Notes under the pieces: model-generated
Seen by the model: only the letters and a program-made list of their open reading frames with translations
What the model was told of the DNA's origin: nothing
Database searches by the model: none
DNA from: Asticcacaulis endophyticus
Lineage (GTDB): Bacteria > Pseudomonadota > Alphaproteobacteria > Caulobacterales > Caulobacteraceae
DNA length: 64,000 nucleotides
Assembly: GCF_014652575.1 (NCBI RefSeq)
Contig: NZ_BMZB01000006.1
Location: 62,001 to 126,000, forward strand
Reading direction: 5' to 3'
Program-made: the position numbers and the translations under genes
Shown: positions 17,911 to 26,143 of the stretch, one piece after another
Numbering within the stretch: the stretch's first letter is position 1
Layout: each line of letters opens with the position of its first letter

Positions 17911-20900
17911 CTAAAGATTAAGCAGGGCCGGATCGCCACCCTGCGCGGTGATATTGTTGGACACGGCGCGTTCTGACGCAAAGCGGATCAGGCTGAACGG
18001 GCCGCCCGCCTTGGGGCCAGTGCCGGAAAGACCTTCGCCGCCAAAGGGTTGCACACCAACCACCGCGCCGATGATAGAGCGGTTGATATAGACATTCCCC
18101 GCCGGCACGGCGTCCGCGATATCCTCCGCAAAGGCCTCGATCCGCGAATGTACGCCCAAGGTCAGCCCGTAGCCGCGCCCGGCCATAGCGTCGGTCGTCG
18201 GCTGATAATTCTGCGAGTCATAACGCACCACATGCAGAACCGGCCCGAACACTTCGCGCTCCAGCTCATCAGCCGAGGACAACTCCACCAATGTCGGCGC
18301 GAAATAATCGCCATTAAGGCCCGCAGGCATGGGCGTGCGGTGCAGAACCTGCCCCTTGGCCTCACAGACGGCCAGATGGGCCTCTAATATTTCGCGCGCG
18401 TCTTGGTCGATCACCGGGCCGGTGTCATTGACCGGGTTGGCCGGATCGCCGATCAGAAGCATGTCCATCGCGCCTTTGAGGCCCTCGATATAGGCATCGG
18501 CGACCTCATGCGGCAGGAACAGTAACCGCAGGGCCGAACAGCGTTGACCCGACGATCCAAACGCCGACAGTATGACATCGTCAATGACCTGTTCTTTCAG
18601 GGCGGTGGTATCGACAAACAGGCCGTTCAGCCCGCCGGTTTCAGCAATAAACGGCACGATCGGGCCGCGTTTGGCCGCAAGAGTCTTATTGATCATCCAT
18701 GCGGTCTCAGTCCCGCCGGTAAAGGCGACACCGGCGATATGCGGATGGGCGGTCAGTTCTGCGCCGACCGTCTCCCCGCGTCCGGGAAGCAGAGCCAGCA
18801 GGGCTGCGTTCAAACCCGCTTTGTGGAACAGCTTGACGGCCTCAGCGGCGATCAGCGGCGTCTGCTCGGCCGGTTTGGCCAGCACCGCGTTACCGGCAGC
18901 CAAAGCCGCGGCAATCTGGCCCGTAAAGATCGCCAGCGGAAAGTTCCACGGGCTGATGCACACAAACACGCCGCGGCCATGCAGTTCGTGGGAATTGCGC
19001 TCACCGACCGGGCCGGTCAGCATCTTTGGCTGGCCGAATTGTTCAATGGCAAGACGCGCATAATAGCGGCAGAAATCAACGGCTTCACGCACTTCGGCAA
19101 TCGCGTCAGCCCAGGTTTTACCGGCTTCACGCACGATCAGGGCGCACAGACGGTTGAGGTCGGCCTCCAGCGCATCGCCCATTTTGTTGAGTACGTCGGC
19201 GCGCTTGGCCCCGCCCAGCTTGTTCCAATGCGGTTGCGCCGATTTGGCGAGGTCAAACGCGCCCGCGATATCGGCTTTTGAGGCTTCGTGGACGACGCCG
19301 ACCTTGATCAGTCGGTTGGCAGGGGCGGTTACGACGTCAAATGCGCCGGATGTATTTTCCTGACCGCCGATCAGGGGCGCGGCGACGAATTTGGCGGCAT
19401 CGACCTTATCCAGCGCGGTGGTAAAGCTATCGCGCACCTTTTGCACCGACAGATCTGGCCCTACGGAGTTCAGCCGATCCCCATAGATATTGCGCGGCAG
19501 GTTGAGGCGCGGGTGACGATCCGGGTGGGCCATGACCTCATCAATCGGGTCATGAATGACCGCTTCGGCGGGGATGTTTTCATCCATCAAGGCGTTGACG
19601 AACGACGAATTGGCCCCATTTTCCAGCAGGCGGCGCACCAGATAGGGCAGCAGGTCTTCGTGACCGCCGACGGGGGCATAGGCGCGCAACGGGAAGTCGC
19701 CAAACAGACCTTCCGCGCAGTCATAAAGCACCTCACCCATGCCATGCAGGCGCTGGGATTCGACGGTGACCTTGGCGTCGCGGGCCATGCGGCGCACGGC
19801 GGCTAAGGTATGGGCATTGTGGCTGGCGAACTGGGCATAGATATGGGGGGCGGCGCCGATCAGGGCCTTGGCGCAAATCAGGTAGCTGAGGTCGGTCGCC
19901 ACCTTGGTGGTATGCACCGGATAGTCTTCGCGGCCAAGCACCTGCGCGCGCTTGATTTCCGAATCCCAATAGGCGCCTTTGACCAGCCGTACCATCAGGC
20001 GGCGACCGGATTGTTCAGCCAGGGTTTTGAGGGCGGCGATCACTTCGGGGCAGCGCTTCTGATAGGCCTGAACGGCAAGGCCCAGCCCCTGCCAGTCGCC
20101 AAGCTCCGGCTCATAGCACAGTTTGTCGAGCAGTTTCAAAGAGATAGCCAGACGGTCGGTTTCTTCGGCATCGATCGTGAAGTTGATATTGGCCTTGGCG
20201 GCCTGCACGGCCAGCGCCTTGAGGCGTGGATAGAGCACCTCGAATACGTCAGCGACCTTGACCGCCTCATAGCGCGAATAGATGGCCGACAGCTTGACCG
20301 AAATGCCGTGGTCGGCTTCGGGGCCGCGGGTGCAGACTTTTGAGAGGGCGGTGATGGCGTCAGAATAAGCCTCAGCGTAGCGGATTGCGTCGGCTTCGGT
20401 GCGCGCCCCTTCGCCCAGCATGTCGAACGAACACAGATAGCCGTCTTTTTTCGAGCGTTTCAGGGCGGCTTCGATGGTGCGGCCCAGCACAAACTGTTCC
20501 CCCATGATGCGGATGGCGGCGGCGACCGCCTGACGGATGACGGGTTCGCCCACGCGGGTGGCAAGGCCGGATACATAGCCCTTCACGTCCTTTTTTGCAT
20601 GGTCTTCGACGTCGATCAGCTTGCCCGTCAGCATCAACCCCCAGGTCGAGGCATTGACGAACAGGTTGTCGGACTTACCAAAATGGCTGGCCCAGTCGGC
20701 GGAGGCAATTTTTTCGGCGATGAGTTGATCGCGGGTGTCTTCGTCAGGTGTGCGCAGCAGGGCCTCGGCCAGACACATCAGTGCCAGACCTTCGCGGGTG
20801 CCGAGCGAAAACTCTTTCAGGAAGCTTTCGACCACGCCCTGCCGACGGGCGGCTTTGCGGGTGGCGCGGACCAGATTTTCGGCTTCGGCGCGGATAACGG

Positions 20901-21021
20901 CGCGGTCTTGGCTCGACAGGGTGTTGGCCACCAGCAACCGCTCACAGGCTTTGGCGTCGGTCATGTATTTGGTGTCGTCGAGGGCGTCCCAATCGACGGT
21001 GAAGCTGGTGAAGGTCGCCAT
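17911..21021 (-). CDS. putA: Bifunctional proline dehydrogenase / delta-1-pyrroline-5-carboxylate dehydrogenase PutA
   Basis: A 1036-residue enzyme that oxidises proline to glutamate in two steps, with FAD and NAD. The proline dehydrogenase half has RLVKGAYWDSEIKRAQ (345-360) and YAPVGGHEDLLPYLVRRLLE (448-467). The aldehyde dehydrogenase half has SPWNFPLAIFTGQ, the catalytic E794 in AETGG and C828 in GSSGQRCSA. It begins directly with the alpha domain and lacks the N-terminal ribbon-helix-helix DNA-binding domain of E. coli PutA, so it should not autoregulate. Two residues after ETGG differ from the common form (LN rather than QN). It stands alone with its own terminator. No putP or Lrp-type putR adjoins it. 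Confidence 0.96.
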   Translation of the reverse strand: MATFTSFTVDWDALDDTKYMTDAKACERLLVANTLSSQDRAVIRAEAENLVRATRKAARRQGVVESFLKEFSLGTREGLALMCLAEALLRTPDEDTRDQLIAEKIASADWASHFGKSDNLFVNASTWGLMLTGKLIDVEDHAKKDVKGYVSGLATRVGEPVIRQAVAAAIRIMGEQFVLGRTIEAALKRSKKDGYLCSFDMLGEGARTEADAIRYAEAYSDAITALSKVCTRGPEADHGISVKLSAIYSRYEAVKVADVFEVLYPRLKALAVQAAKANINFTIDAEETDRLAISLKLLDKLCYEPELGDWQGLGLAVQAYQKRCPEVIAALKTLAEQSGRRLMVRLVKGAYWDSEIKRAQVLGREDYPVHTTKVATDLSYLICAKALIGAAPHIYAQFASHNAHTLAAVRRMARDAKVTVESQRLHGMGEVLYDCAEGLFGDFPLRAYAPVGGHEDLLPYLVRRLLENGANSSFVNALMDENIPAEAVIHDPIDEVMAHPDRHPRLNLPRNIYGDRLNSVGPDLSVQKVRDSFTTALDKVDAAKFVAAPLIGGQENTSGAFDVVTAPANRLIKVGVVHEASKADIAGAFDLAKSAQPHWNKLGGAKRADVLNKMGDALEADLNRLCALIVREAGKTWADAIAEVREAVDFCRYYARLAIEQFGQPKMLTGPVGERNSHELHGRGVFVCISPWNFPLAIFTGQIAAALAAGNAVLAKPAEQTPLIAAEAVKLFHKAGLNAALLALLPGRGETVGAELTAHPHIAGVAFTGGTETAWMINKTLAAKRGPIVPFIAETGGLNGLFVDTTALKEQVIDDVILSAFGSSGQRCSALRLLFLPHEVADAYIEGLKGAMDMLLIGDPANPVNDTGPVIDQDAREILEAHLAVCEAKGQVLHRTPMPAGLNGDYFAPTLVELSSADELEREVFGPVLHVVRYDSQNYQPTTDAMAGRGYGLTLGVHSRIEAFAEDIADAVPAGNVYINRSIIGAVVGVQPFGGEGLSGTGPKAGGPFSLIRFASERAVSNNITAQGGDPALLNL

Positions 21022-21139
21022 GTTCGCACTCCGGCATTAGATGTGCTGGTAAACTACATTATGCCGTGCCGGAACGTAATGATGTCATGTTATGATAAAA
21101 CGGAATGACCTGTTTCCGGTTTTGCGGGACGTTGGAAAA

Positions 21140-21295
21140 GATACCCCTCCGTCCGCTTCGCGGCCACCTCCCCATGCTTGTTCGGCGCGCTACCGCTTCG
21201 CTGCTTGAGCGCATGGGGAGGAGAAGAGGGCGCGTTTTTCTCCTCCCTACGCAGTGGGGAGGTGGCGCGGCGAAGTCCGCGACGGAGGGGTATCT
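21140..21295. repeat. Dispersed palindromic repeat, copy 2
   Basis: Ends ATACCCCTCCGTCCGC and GTCCGCGACGGAGGGGTAT are near-complementary. Internal hairpins include CACCTCCCCATG/CATGGGGAGG and CTCCTCCCTACGCAGTGGGGAGG. It fills most of the gap between putA and the flavoprotein gene. It shares both ends and the GTGGCGCGGCGAAGTCCGCGA segment (in inverse orientation) with copy 1. Confidence 0.75.
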
Positions 21296-21296
21296 T

Positions 21297-22460
21297 TCAG
21301 GCCTTTAGGATCGACCGTGCCGCAAGAACGGCCGTGGCGAAGGTCGCTTGCAGCAGATAGCCGCCGGTCGGGGCTTCCCAGTCGAGCATTTCACCGACCG
21401 CATAGGTGTGGGGCAGGGCCTTCAATTCAAACGCGGGCGTCAGACTGTTGAAACTGATCCCGCCCGCCGACGATATAGCGCGCTCAAGCCCTTGCGCGCC
21501 GGTCAGTCGCAGGGGGACGGCCTTGATATCGGTCGCCTTGGTTTCCTGCACCAGCGCGATGGCGGCGGGGCTGAGGTTCAGCGCTTTGCGCAGGCGGTTG
21601 CTGTGGCTGTCCTTGGGCGAGGCGCGGCCCAGCTTCGAGATCACCTGACCGGCATTCAAATCAGGGCGCAAATCAACTACCAATTCGGCCTGACCGTGGC
21701 GGGTGATGGTGTCGCGCAGGGCCGCACTTAAGGCATAGATCGCGCCGCCTTCGATGCCGGTGCGGGTCAGCATCAGTTCGCCCTTGACCTCACGGCCCGC
21801 AAACTGAACGGCGATATTTTTGAGTGGTTCGCCCGCGAATTTCTCGCGGAAATGGTCGCTCCAGACGGTGGTGAACCCGGCGTTTGATGGCTGAAACGGT
21901 ATGATCTCAACGCCTTTATCGCGCAGGTAGGGCACCCAGCCGCCGTCACCGCCGAGTTTAGGCCAGCTTGCGCCGCCCAGCGCCAATAGGGTGTAATCGG
22001 CCGCCACACGCACGGTCTCGCCCTGATGATCGAACACCAGATCAGCGCCCGACCATCCGCGCCAGTCATGGCGGGTGTGGAGGGTAACCCCTTGGGCTTC
22101 CAGCCGTTTCAGCCATGCCCGTAACAGCGGTGAGGCCTTCATCGCCTTGGGGAACACCCGGCCCGATGAGCCGACAAAGGTTTCGGCCTCAAGGTTATCG
22201 GCCCAGTCGCGCAAATCCTTGGGCGTAAAGGCTTCCAGTGCGGCGCGTAAATGCGGACTGCGTTTGCCGTAGCGCGCGATAAAGCGCTCAAACGGCTCCG
22301 AATGGGTCAGGTTCAATCCGCCGCGGCCGGCCATCAGAAACTTGCGCGCCACCGACGGCATCCGGTCATAGAGGTGGGCGCGGTGGCCTGCCGCGCTTAA
22401 AATCTCTGCGGCTATAAGACCGGCTGGGCCGGCGCCGATTATGGCGACGGTCTTAGTCAT
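21297..22460 (-). CDS. NAD(P)/FAD-dependent oxidoreductase, HI0933/BaiN-like flavoprotein (TIGR03862 type)
   Basis: A 387-residue flavoprotein starting MTKTVAIIGAGPAGLIAAEI, with the dinucleotide-binding GAGPAG near residues 9-14. The motif ARKFLMAGRGGLNLTHSE and the C-terminal AVGEMLDWEAPTGGYLLQAT are typical of the HI0933-like family. The start ATG at 22460 overlaps the end of the EEP-family gene by 8 bases, so the two are co-transcribed. The substrate is unknown for this subgroup. Confidence 0.85.
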   Translation of the reverse strand: MTKTVAIIGAGPAGLIAAEILSAAGHRAHLYDRMPSVARKFLMAGRGGLNLTHSEPFERFIARYGKRSPHLRAALEAFTPKDLRDWADNLEAETFVGSSGRVFPKAMKASPLLRAWLKRLEAQGVTLHTRHDWRGWSGADLVFDHQGETVRVAADYTLLALGGASWPKLGGDGGWVPYLRDKGVEIIPFQPSNAGFTTVWSDHFREKFAGEPLKNIAVQFAGREVKGELMLTRTGIEGGAIYALSAALRDTITRHGQAELVVDLRPDLNAGQVISKLGRASPKDSHSNRLRKALNLSPAAIALVQETKATDIKAVPLRLTGAQGLERAISSAGGISFNSLTPAFELKALPHTYAVGEMLDWEAPTGGYLLQATFATAVLAARSILKA

Positions 22461-23394
22461 GGATAGCCCCCAGTTCAATATCGGCGCGAACCGGGAAATG
22501 ATCCGAGCCCACGGACGGCAGCACTTTGAAGCGGGCGGAAGGGATGTCACGGGTCAGTACATGGTCAATCTGAATGGCCATGAGCGGATTATTCGTGGGC
22601 CAGGTGTAGGCAAAACCGGAGCCTTTAGGCCGCTGCATCTTGGCCGCAACCAGCGGTGTCAGGCTGTACGACCACAGGGTCGAATTGAGGTCGCCGGTGA
22701 CGATGACCGGTTTTTGCGCATCGCGCACCTGATTGGCCAGCGCCTTAAGATAGATGCTGTTTTCCAGGGCGTAGGCGGCGTTAATTGGCGGCACCGGATG
22801 AGCGACCAGCAGGATGAAATCGGCAAACTCCGCCCGTAACAGCGGCACCGCCGCATGGGCAGGCGTAATCACGCGGGCCGTAAACGGGGCCTTGGCATAG
22901 AGGCTGATGCCAAAGGCGCTGCGGCCGGAAACATCGTAGCTGTAAGGGTAGCGGGTTTTCAGATCGGTCAGGGCTGATTGCCAGTGATCGGCGGCTTCGA
23001 CCACGGCAAAGATGTCCGGGTCTTCGCGGGCGACCATATCAAGAACCGTGTCATAATCCGTGCTGACATAGAGCACATTGCTCATGATCAGACTTATGGG
23101 CTTTGCAGCGGGTTCGAGCGCGGGCAGGGCGGGGACACTTAAGGTGCGGGTGATGATCGGGGCCAGAGTAAGCGCAAATACCACCAGCGACGCGGTAATG
23201 GTTAGCCGGTGGCGCATCAGTAAACTGGCCGCACAAAGCACGGCGGCGGCCATAGCGATCTGAAGCCGGAACGGTGTGATCAGGTCGGCAAACCATATCC
23301 ATCTAGCCAAAAATCCGAACAGGCTGACGGTGGCCACGCCCACAAGGGCAATGGTAAGGCCTGAGAGCAGGCATGAACGAAGACGAGGGGGCAT
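22453..23394 (-). CDS. Membrane-anchored endonuclease/exonuclease/phosphatase (EEP) family protein
   Basis: A 313-residue protein with three hydrophobic N-terminal segments (about 8-28, 42-58 and 65-85), followed by an EEP hydrolase domain. Visible EEP motifs are SNVLYVSTDYD, EDPDIFAVVEAADHW, VTGDLNSTLWS and the C-terminal SVGSDHFPV with the catalytic histidine. The closest known architecture is YafD/vanadium-binding-like membrane EEP proteins. The active site probably faces the periplasm. It lies upstream of and overlaps the flavoprotein gene. Confidence 0.85.
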   Translation of the reverse strand: MPPRLRSCLLSGLTIALVGVATVSLFGFLARWIWFADLITPFRLQIAMAAAVLCAASLLMRHRLTITASLVVFALTLAPIITRTLSVPALPALEPAAKPISLIMSNVLYVSTDYDTVLDMVAREDPDIFAVVEAADHWQSALTDLKTRYPYSYDVSGRSAFGISLYAKAPFTARVITPAHAAVPLLRAEFADFILLVAHPVPPINAAYALENSIYLKALANQVRDAQKPVIVTGDLNSTLWSYSLTPLVAAKMQRPKGSGFAYTWPTNNPLMAIQIDHVLTRDIPSARFKVLPSVGSDHFPVRADIELGAIHD

Positions 23395-23524
23395 TATGAT
23401 CCGAGACGGTAAGTTTGCGTCACATAATCGTCTGCGAGGGCTTAAGGCCAGCCTAAAAATGCAAGGCGGCGGAATAAATTTGTCTTATCTCATATTCAAA
23501 AACAATTGATTTTACCTATATTGT

Positions 23525-23544
23525 AATTGCGAGTAATTTGCATT
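23525..23544. promoter_or_regulatory. Candidate Fur-type box upstream of the DUF2061 gene
   Basis: The sequence AATTGCGAGTAATTTGCATT is an imperfect inverted repeat (TTGCGA, TTTGCA arms) resembling alphaproteobacterial Fur/Irr-type sites. It lies 25 bases before the ATG, a position compatible with repression. Recognised by pattern only. Confidence 0.35.
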
Positions 23545-23568
23545 TATCGAATTTCAGGAGAGACCACC

Positions 23569-23778
23569 ATGCGTTTAGCCGCCAAAACATTGTCGTACAG
23601 CCTTATGCACGTCACCGTTGCCACCAGTGTGGCCTATGTGCTGACCGGAAACTGGGCGATCGCGCTCGGCATCGGTTTGCTGGAGCCGATGGTGCAGACC
23701 ATTGCCTATCCGCTGCACGAGTATCTGTGGGAACGCAAGCCGGTCAAGGTTGAGCTGTTCCATAACCACGGGCATTAG
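23569..23778 (+). CDS. Small DUF2061 membrane protein
   Basis: A 69-residue protein MRLAAKTLSYSLMHVTVATS with two hydrophobic stretches (VAYVLTGNWAIALGIGLLEP) and the ending YPLHEYLWERKPVKVELFHN, which matches DUF2061. The ATG at 23569 has AGGAGAG 6 bases upstream. The function of the family is unknown. A possible Fur-type box precedes it, and a strong bidirectional terminator follows at 23852. Confidence 0.8.
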   Translation: MRLAAKTLSYSLMHVTVATSVAYVLTGNWAIALGIGLLEPMVQTIAYPLHEYLWERKPVKVELFHNHGH

Positions 23779-23814
23779 GAGGGGCAAACCCTAAAAGATT
23801 GCCCCTCACCCTAA

Positions 23815-23841
23815 CCCTCTCCCCGTTGTACGGGGAGAGGG
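23815..23841. repeat. Intergenic palindrome of the CCCTCTCCCC/CGGGGAGAGGG type
   Basis: The arms CCCTCTCCCCG and CGGGGAGAGGG enclose a TTGTA loop, preceded by CCCCTCACCCTAA. This unit is very widespread in alphaproteobacterial intergenic DNA. Confidence 0.65.
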
Positions 23842-23851
23842 AACTTACACG

Positions 23852-23892
23852 AAAAAGGCCGCTGGCGTCTCTCTTCCGCCAGCGGCCTTTTC
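23852..23892. terminator. Bidirectional terminator between the DUF2061 and CsbD genes
   Basis: The arms AAAAAGGCCGCTGGCG and CGCCAGCGGCCTTTT enclose a 9-base loop. The A and T ends make it work in both directions for the convergent genes. Confidence 0.85.
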
Positions 23893-23918
23893 CATAAGCA
23901 TGCCGGTTAAGGCGTGCG

Positions 23919-24131
23919 TTATCTTACATTGTCATAGTCGGCATCGTTCCACTTTTTGATCTGGGAATCGACTTCGTCCTGAGCGATGCCGTAGCGTTCC
24001 TGCAGCTTACCGGCCAGTTGCTTGCGGTCGCCTTCGATGACGTCAAGGTCGTTGTTGGTCAGCTTGCCCCAGGTTTCCTGAAGCGAGCCCTTAACCTGTT
24101 CCCAGCTACCTTCGATACGATTGCGATTCAT
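23919..24131 (-). CDS. CsbD family stress-response protein
   Basis: A 70-residue hydrophilic protein beginning MNRNRIEGSWEQVKGSLQET, with the CsbD hallmark of W-x-x-VKG and LTNNDLDVIEGDRKQLAGKL. Family members accumulate under general stress; the biochemical role is unknown. GGAG lies 7 bases before the chosen ATG. It converges on the DUF2061 gene across a shared terminator. Confidence 0.92.
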   Translation of the reverse strand: MNRNRIEGSWEQVKGSLQETWGKLTNNDLDVIEGDRKQLAGKLQERYGIAQDEVDSQIKKWNDADYDNVR

Positions 24132-24333
24132 GGTCATTCTCCGTAATTTCAATATGTTGGGTCGGTTTATACTTTAACGCGGAGGGGGCTAAAGGTTCAA
24201 AGCGGATGGTGGGCTGACACGTAAGAATGACGTAAACGAAACCGCCCTCCCGGCCGGGGAGGGCGTGATCTCAAGCCGCCACCCCGGCGGCGGCCAAGGT
24301 GGCGCAGCCACCGCCCGGCGAGGGACTAAAAAT

Positions 24334-25053
24334 TCAGTGGGCGGCGTTGAACACCTTCTCCAGACCGGCGGCATTGGTGGCCCAGGTCGCACCTATCGCC
24401 TGAGCGGTCGGATCGGGATAGATATAGAGATCCCCCGCTTCGATGCCCGCGACGATCAGGGCGGCGGCCGATTCCGGTGTGGCTTTGCTAAGCGGAATGT
24501 CGCGCGCCATGTCGGTGTCGATCGGGCCGGGGAAGACGCCTAAGACGTCAACGCCGCTGTCTTTCAATTCTTCGCGCACCGACTGGGTGATCGACAGCAG
24601 GGCGGCCTTCGAGGCGGAATAACCCGCCAGACTATGGGCGGCCACAAGGCCTACGACGCTGATGACATTGACGATCGCGCCGGATTTTTTAGCCACCAGT
24701 TGCGGCGTGAAGGCGCGCAGTACGTTCAATGTCCCAAAGACGTTGGTGGTAAAGTCATAGCCGAACGCTTCATTGGACGTGGTCAGCACCGTGCCGAACT
24801 GAGCGGTCCCGGCATTATTGATGAGGATGTCGATGTCTGCGTGGACTGCGGCCAAAGCCTGAATGGCGGCCTCATCGGTAATGTCGAGTTTTACCGGCAC
24901 GACCCGGTCATCGCCAAAGTCAGGCAAGGAGGCAGGGTTGCGGGCACCGGCATAGACTTTGGCCACGCCTTTGTTCAGCAGTTCGCGCACAATGGCGGCA
25001 CCTATGCCGCGGTTGGCGCCGGAAACGAGGACGGTTGCGTTAGAGATTTTCAT
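24334..25053 (-). CDS. SDR-family oxidoreductase
   Basis: A 239-residue classical short-chain dehydrogenase. It has the cofactor motif SGANRGIG (11-18), NNAG (79-82), S132 and the Y145-x3-K149 catalytic pair (GYSASKAALL). It is divergently transcribed from a TetR regulator, with two near-identical palindromes between the two genes, so it is very probably that regulator's target. Inserts such as FGDDRVVPVKLDITDE are usual for the SDR group acting on small carbonyl or hydroxy compounds. The substrate is not known. Confidence 0.9.
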   Translation of the reverse strand: MKISNATVLVSGANRGIGAAIVRELLNKGVAKVYAGARNPASLPDFGDDRVVPVKLDITDEAAIQALAAVHADIDILINNAGTAQFGTVLTTSNEAFGYDFTTNVFGTLNVLRAFTPQLVAKKSGAIVNVISVVGLVAAHSLAGYSASKAALLSITQSVREELKDSGVDVLGVFPGPIDTDMARDIPLSKATPESAAALIVAGIEAGDLYIYPDPTAQAIGATWATNAAGLEKVFNAAH

Positions 25054-25103
25054 GATCTGGGCTCCGAAAAAGAAGGGGGATGGGAACGCTTTGAGGACTA
25101 ATA

Positions 25104-25152
25104 GTAAACCGATCTGTTTACATTGAGGCTGTGTGTAAACCGATCGGTTTAC
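25104..25152. promoter_or_regulatory. Twin TetR operators between SDR and TetR genes
   Basis: Two 18-base sites: GTAAACCGATCTGTTTAC at 25104-25121 and the perfect palindrome GTAAACCGATCGGTTTAC at 25135-25152. They differ by one base and are centred 31 bases apart, about three helical turns. They overlap the likely promoters of both divergent genes. Confidence 0.85.
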
Positions 25153-25210
25153 ATTGTCAACGATATCCGCTATAAAAAATATCACCCATCCCCCATCGGA
25201 CTGTGCGCAC

Positions 25211-25774
25211 ATGACCAAGGCTCTGAAAAAACAGGAAATTATAGATCACGCCTATGAGCTGTTTTACGATCATGGCTTTCACGCCACCGGCGTCGATAAG
25301 GTCATGGCCGACACCGGCATATCAAAGCGCACGCTCTATAAGTATTTTGCCTCCAAAGAGGACCTGATCGCCGAACTTATCGGTCACTATGGCGAGACGT
25401 TTTTGAAAATAGCTCCGGTTGAGATCGCGCGCCTAAGCCCCGATCCCGCAGGGCAGATCATGGCGCTGTTCGATTTCCGTAAGGCGATGTTTGATGAGGG
25501 CAGTTTTCGCGGCTGTTTTGCCATCAGCGCCAATCTGGAATATTCCGGTCGCGATACACCGGTGCAGGCGGCCAGCCTAAAATTCTTTGAGACCTTCCTG
25601 AACTACATCAAAAGCCTGTGCGCGGACGGCGGCTATAAAGACCCCGATAAACTGGCGGGGCAAGTCATTGTCCTGTTTAACGGGGCGGTGGTCGCGTCTC
25701 AGGCCAGCCGCAGTCCGGCGCCGTTTGATGCCGCCAAATCGGTGCTGGCCATGCTATTGGCGGCGGCGAAATAG
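25211..25774 (+). CDS. TetR/AcrR family transcriptional regulator
   Basis: A 187-residue regulator. The N-terminal helix-turn-helix reads EIIDHAYELFYDHGFHATGV and then MADTGISKRTLYKYFASKED, characteristic of TetR proteins; the C-terminal two thirds bind an unknown ligand. The start at 25211 is used because the upstream frame from 25154 crosses the operator region. Divergent from the SDR gene and flanked by twin operators, it probably represses both. Confidence 0.92.
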   Translation: MTKALKKQEIIDHAYELFYDHGFHATGVDKVMADTGISKRTLYKYFASKEDLIAELIGHYGETFLKIAPVEIARLSPDPAGQIMALFDFRKAMFDEGSFRGCFAISANLEYSGRDTPVQAASLKFFETFLNYIKSLCADGGYKDPDKLAGQVIVLFNGAVVASQASRSPAPFDAAKSVLAMLLAAAK

Positions 25775-25787
25775 GCTGCACTTTACA

Positions 25788-25815
25788 ACATTCAAATAAC
25801 TGTTTATATGTTTGT
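25788..25815. promoter_or_regulatory. Candidate ArsR-type operator
   Basis: An imperfect dyad (ACA...ATAA-CTGT-TTAT...TGT) overlaps the first ATG of the ArsR gene. The AT-rich 12-2-12-like form fits SmtB/CzrA-family sites. The overlap with the ATG at 25808 argues for use of the second ATG at 25817. Confidence 0.4.
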
Positions 25816-26143
25816 CATGGATAAAGCCGTGACCAATATCGCTGTGGCCGATGACGATGATGTCGTTATCGAACTGGCTGAGATTTTCCACCTGCTGGGT
25901 GATCCCATGCGGCTGCGCATTGTCCTGTGCTGTCTGGCGGGCGAGGCGGCCGTCGGTGATATTGCGGCCTCAGTCGGGGCCTCAACAGCCCTGACCAGCC
26001 ACCATTTGCGGCTGCTGAAAGCGGCGCGGCTGGTGCGCTTTCGCAAGCAGGGCAAGCAGATTTTCTATACCCTAAGCGACCATCACGTCCGCCATATGAT
26101 TGAGGATATGCGCGACCATATCCGGGAGCCCGACCATGACTGA
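25808..26143 (+). CDS. ArsR/SmtB-family metal-sensing repressor
   Basis: A winged-helix regulator of 111 residues (108 from the second ATG at 25817). The DNA-binding core is VGDIAASVGASTALTSHHLR followed by LLKAARLVRFRKQGKQIFYT. The C-terminal helix reads SDHHVRHMIEDMRDHIREP. There D-x-H, then a His 11 residues later and a Glu 3 after that, reproduce the spacing of the alpha-5 zinc/cobalt site known from CzrA/SmtB. Its stop overlaps by 8 bases the start of a cation efflux gene, so it should repress its own metal-exporter operon and release on Zn or Co. No Shine-Dalgarno is seen. Confidence 0.9.
   Translation: MFVMDKAVTNIAVADDDDVVIELAEIFHLLGDPMRLRIVLCCLAGEAAVGDIAASVGASTALTSHHLRLLKAARLVRFRKQGKQIFYTLSDHHVRHMIEDMRDHIREPDHD

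Noticed and set aside
18544-20343. Several plus-strand frames opposite putA
   Set aside because: PutA is unambiguous, and the opposite frames have no motif, signal or ribosome site.
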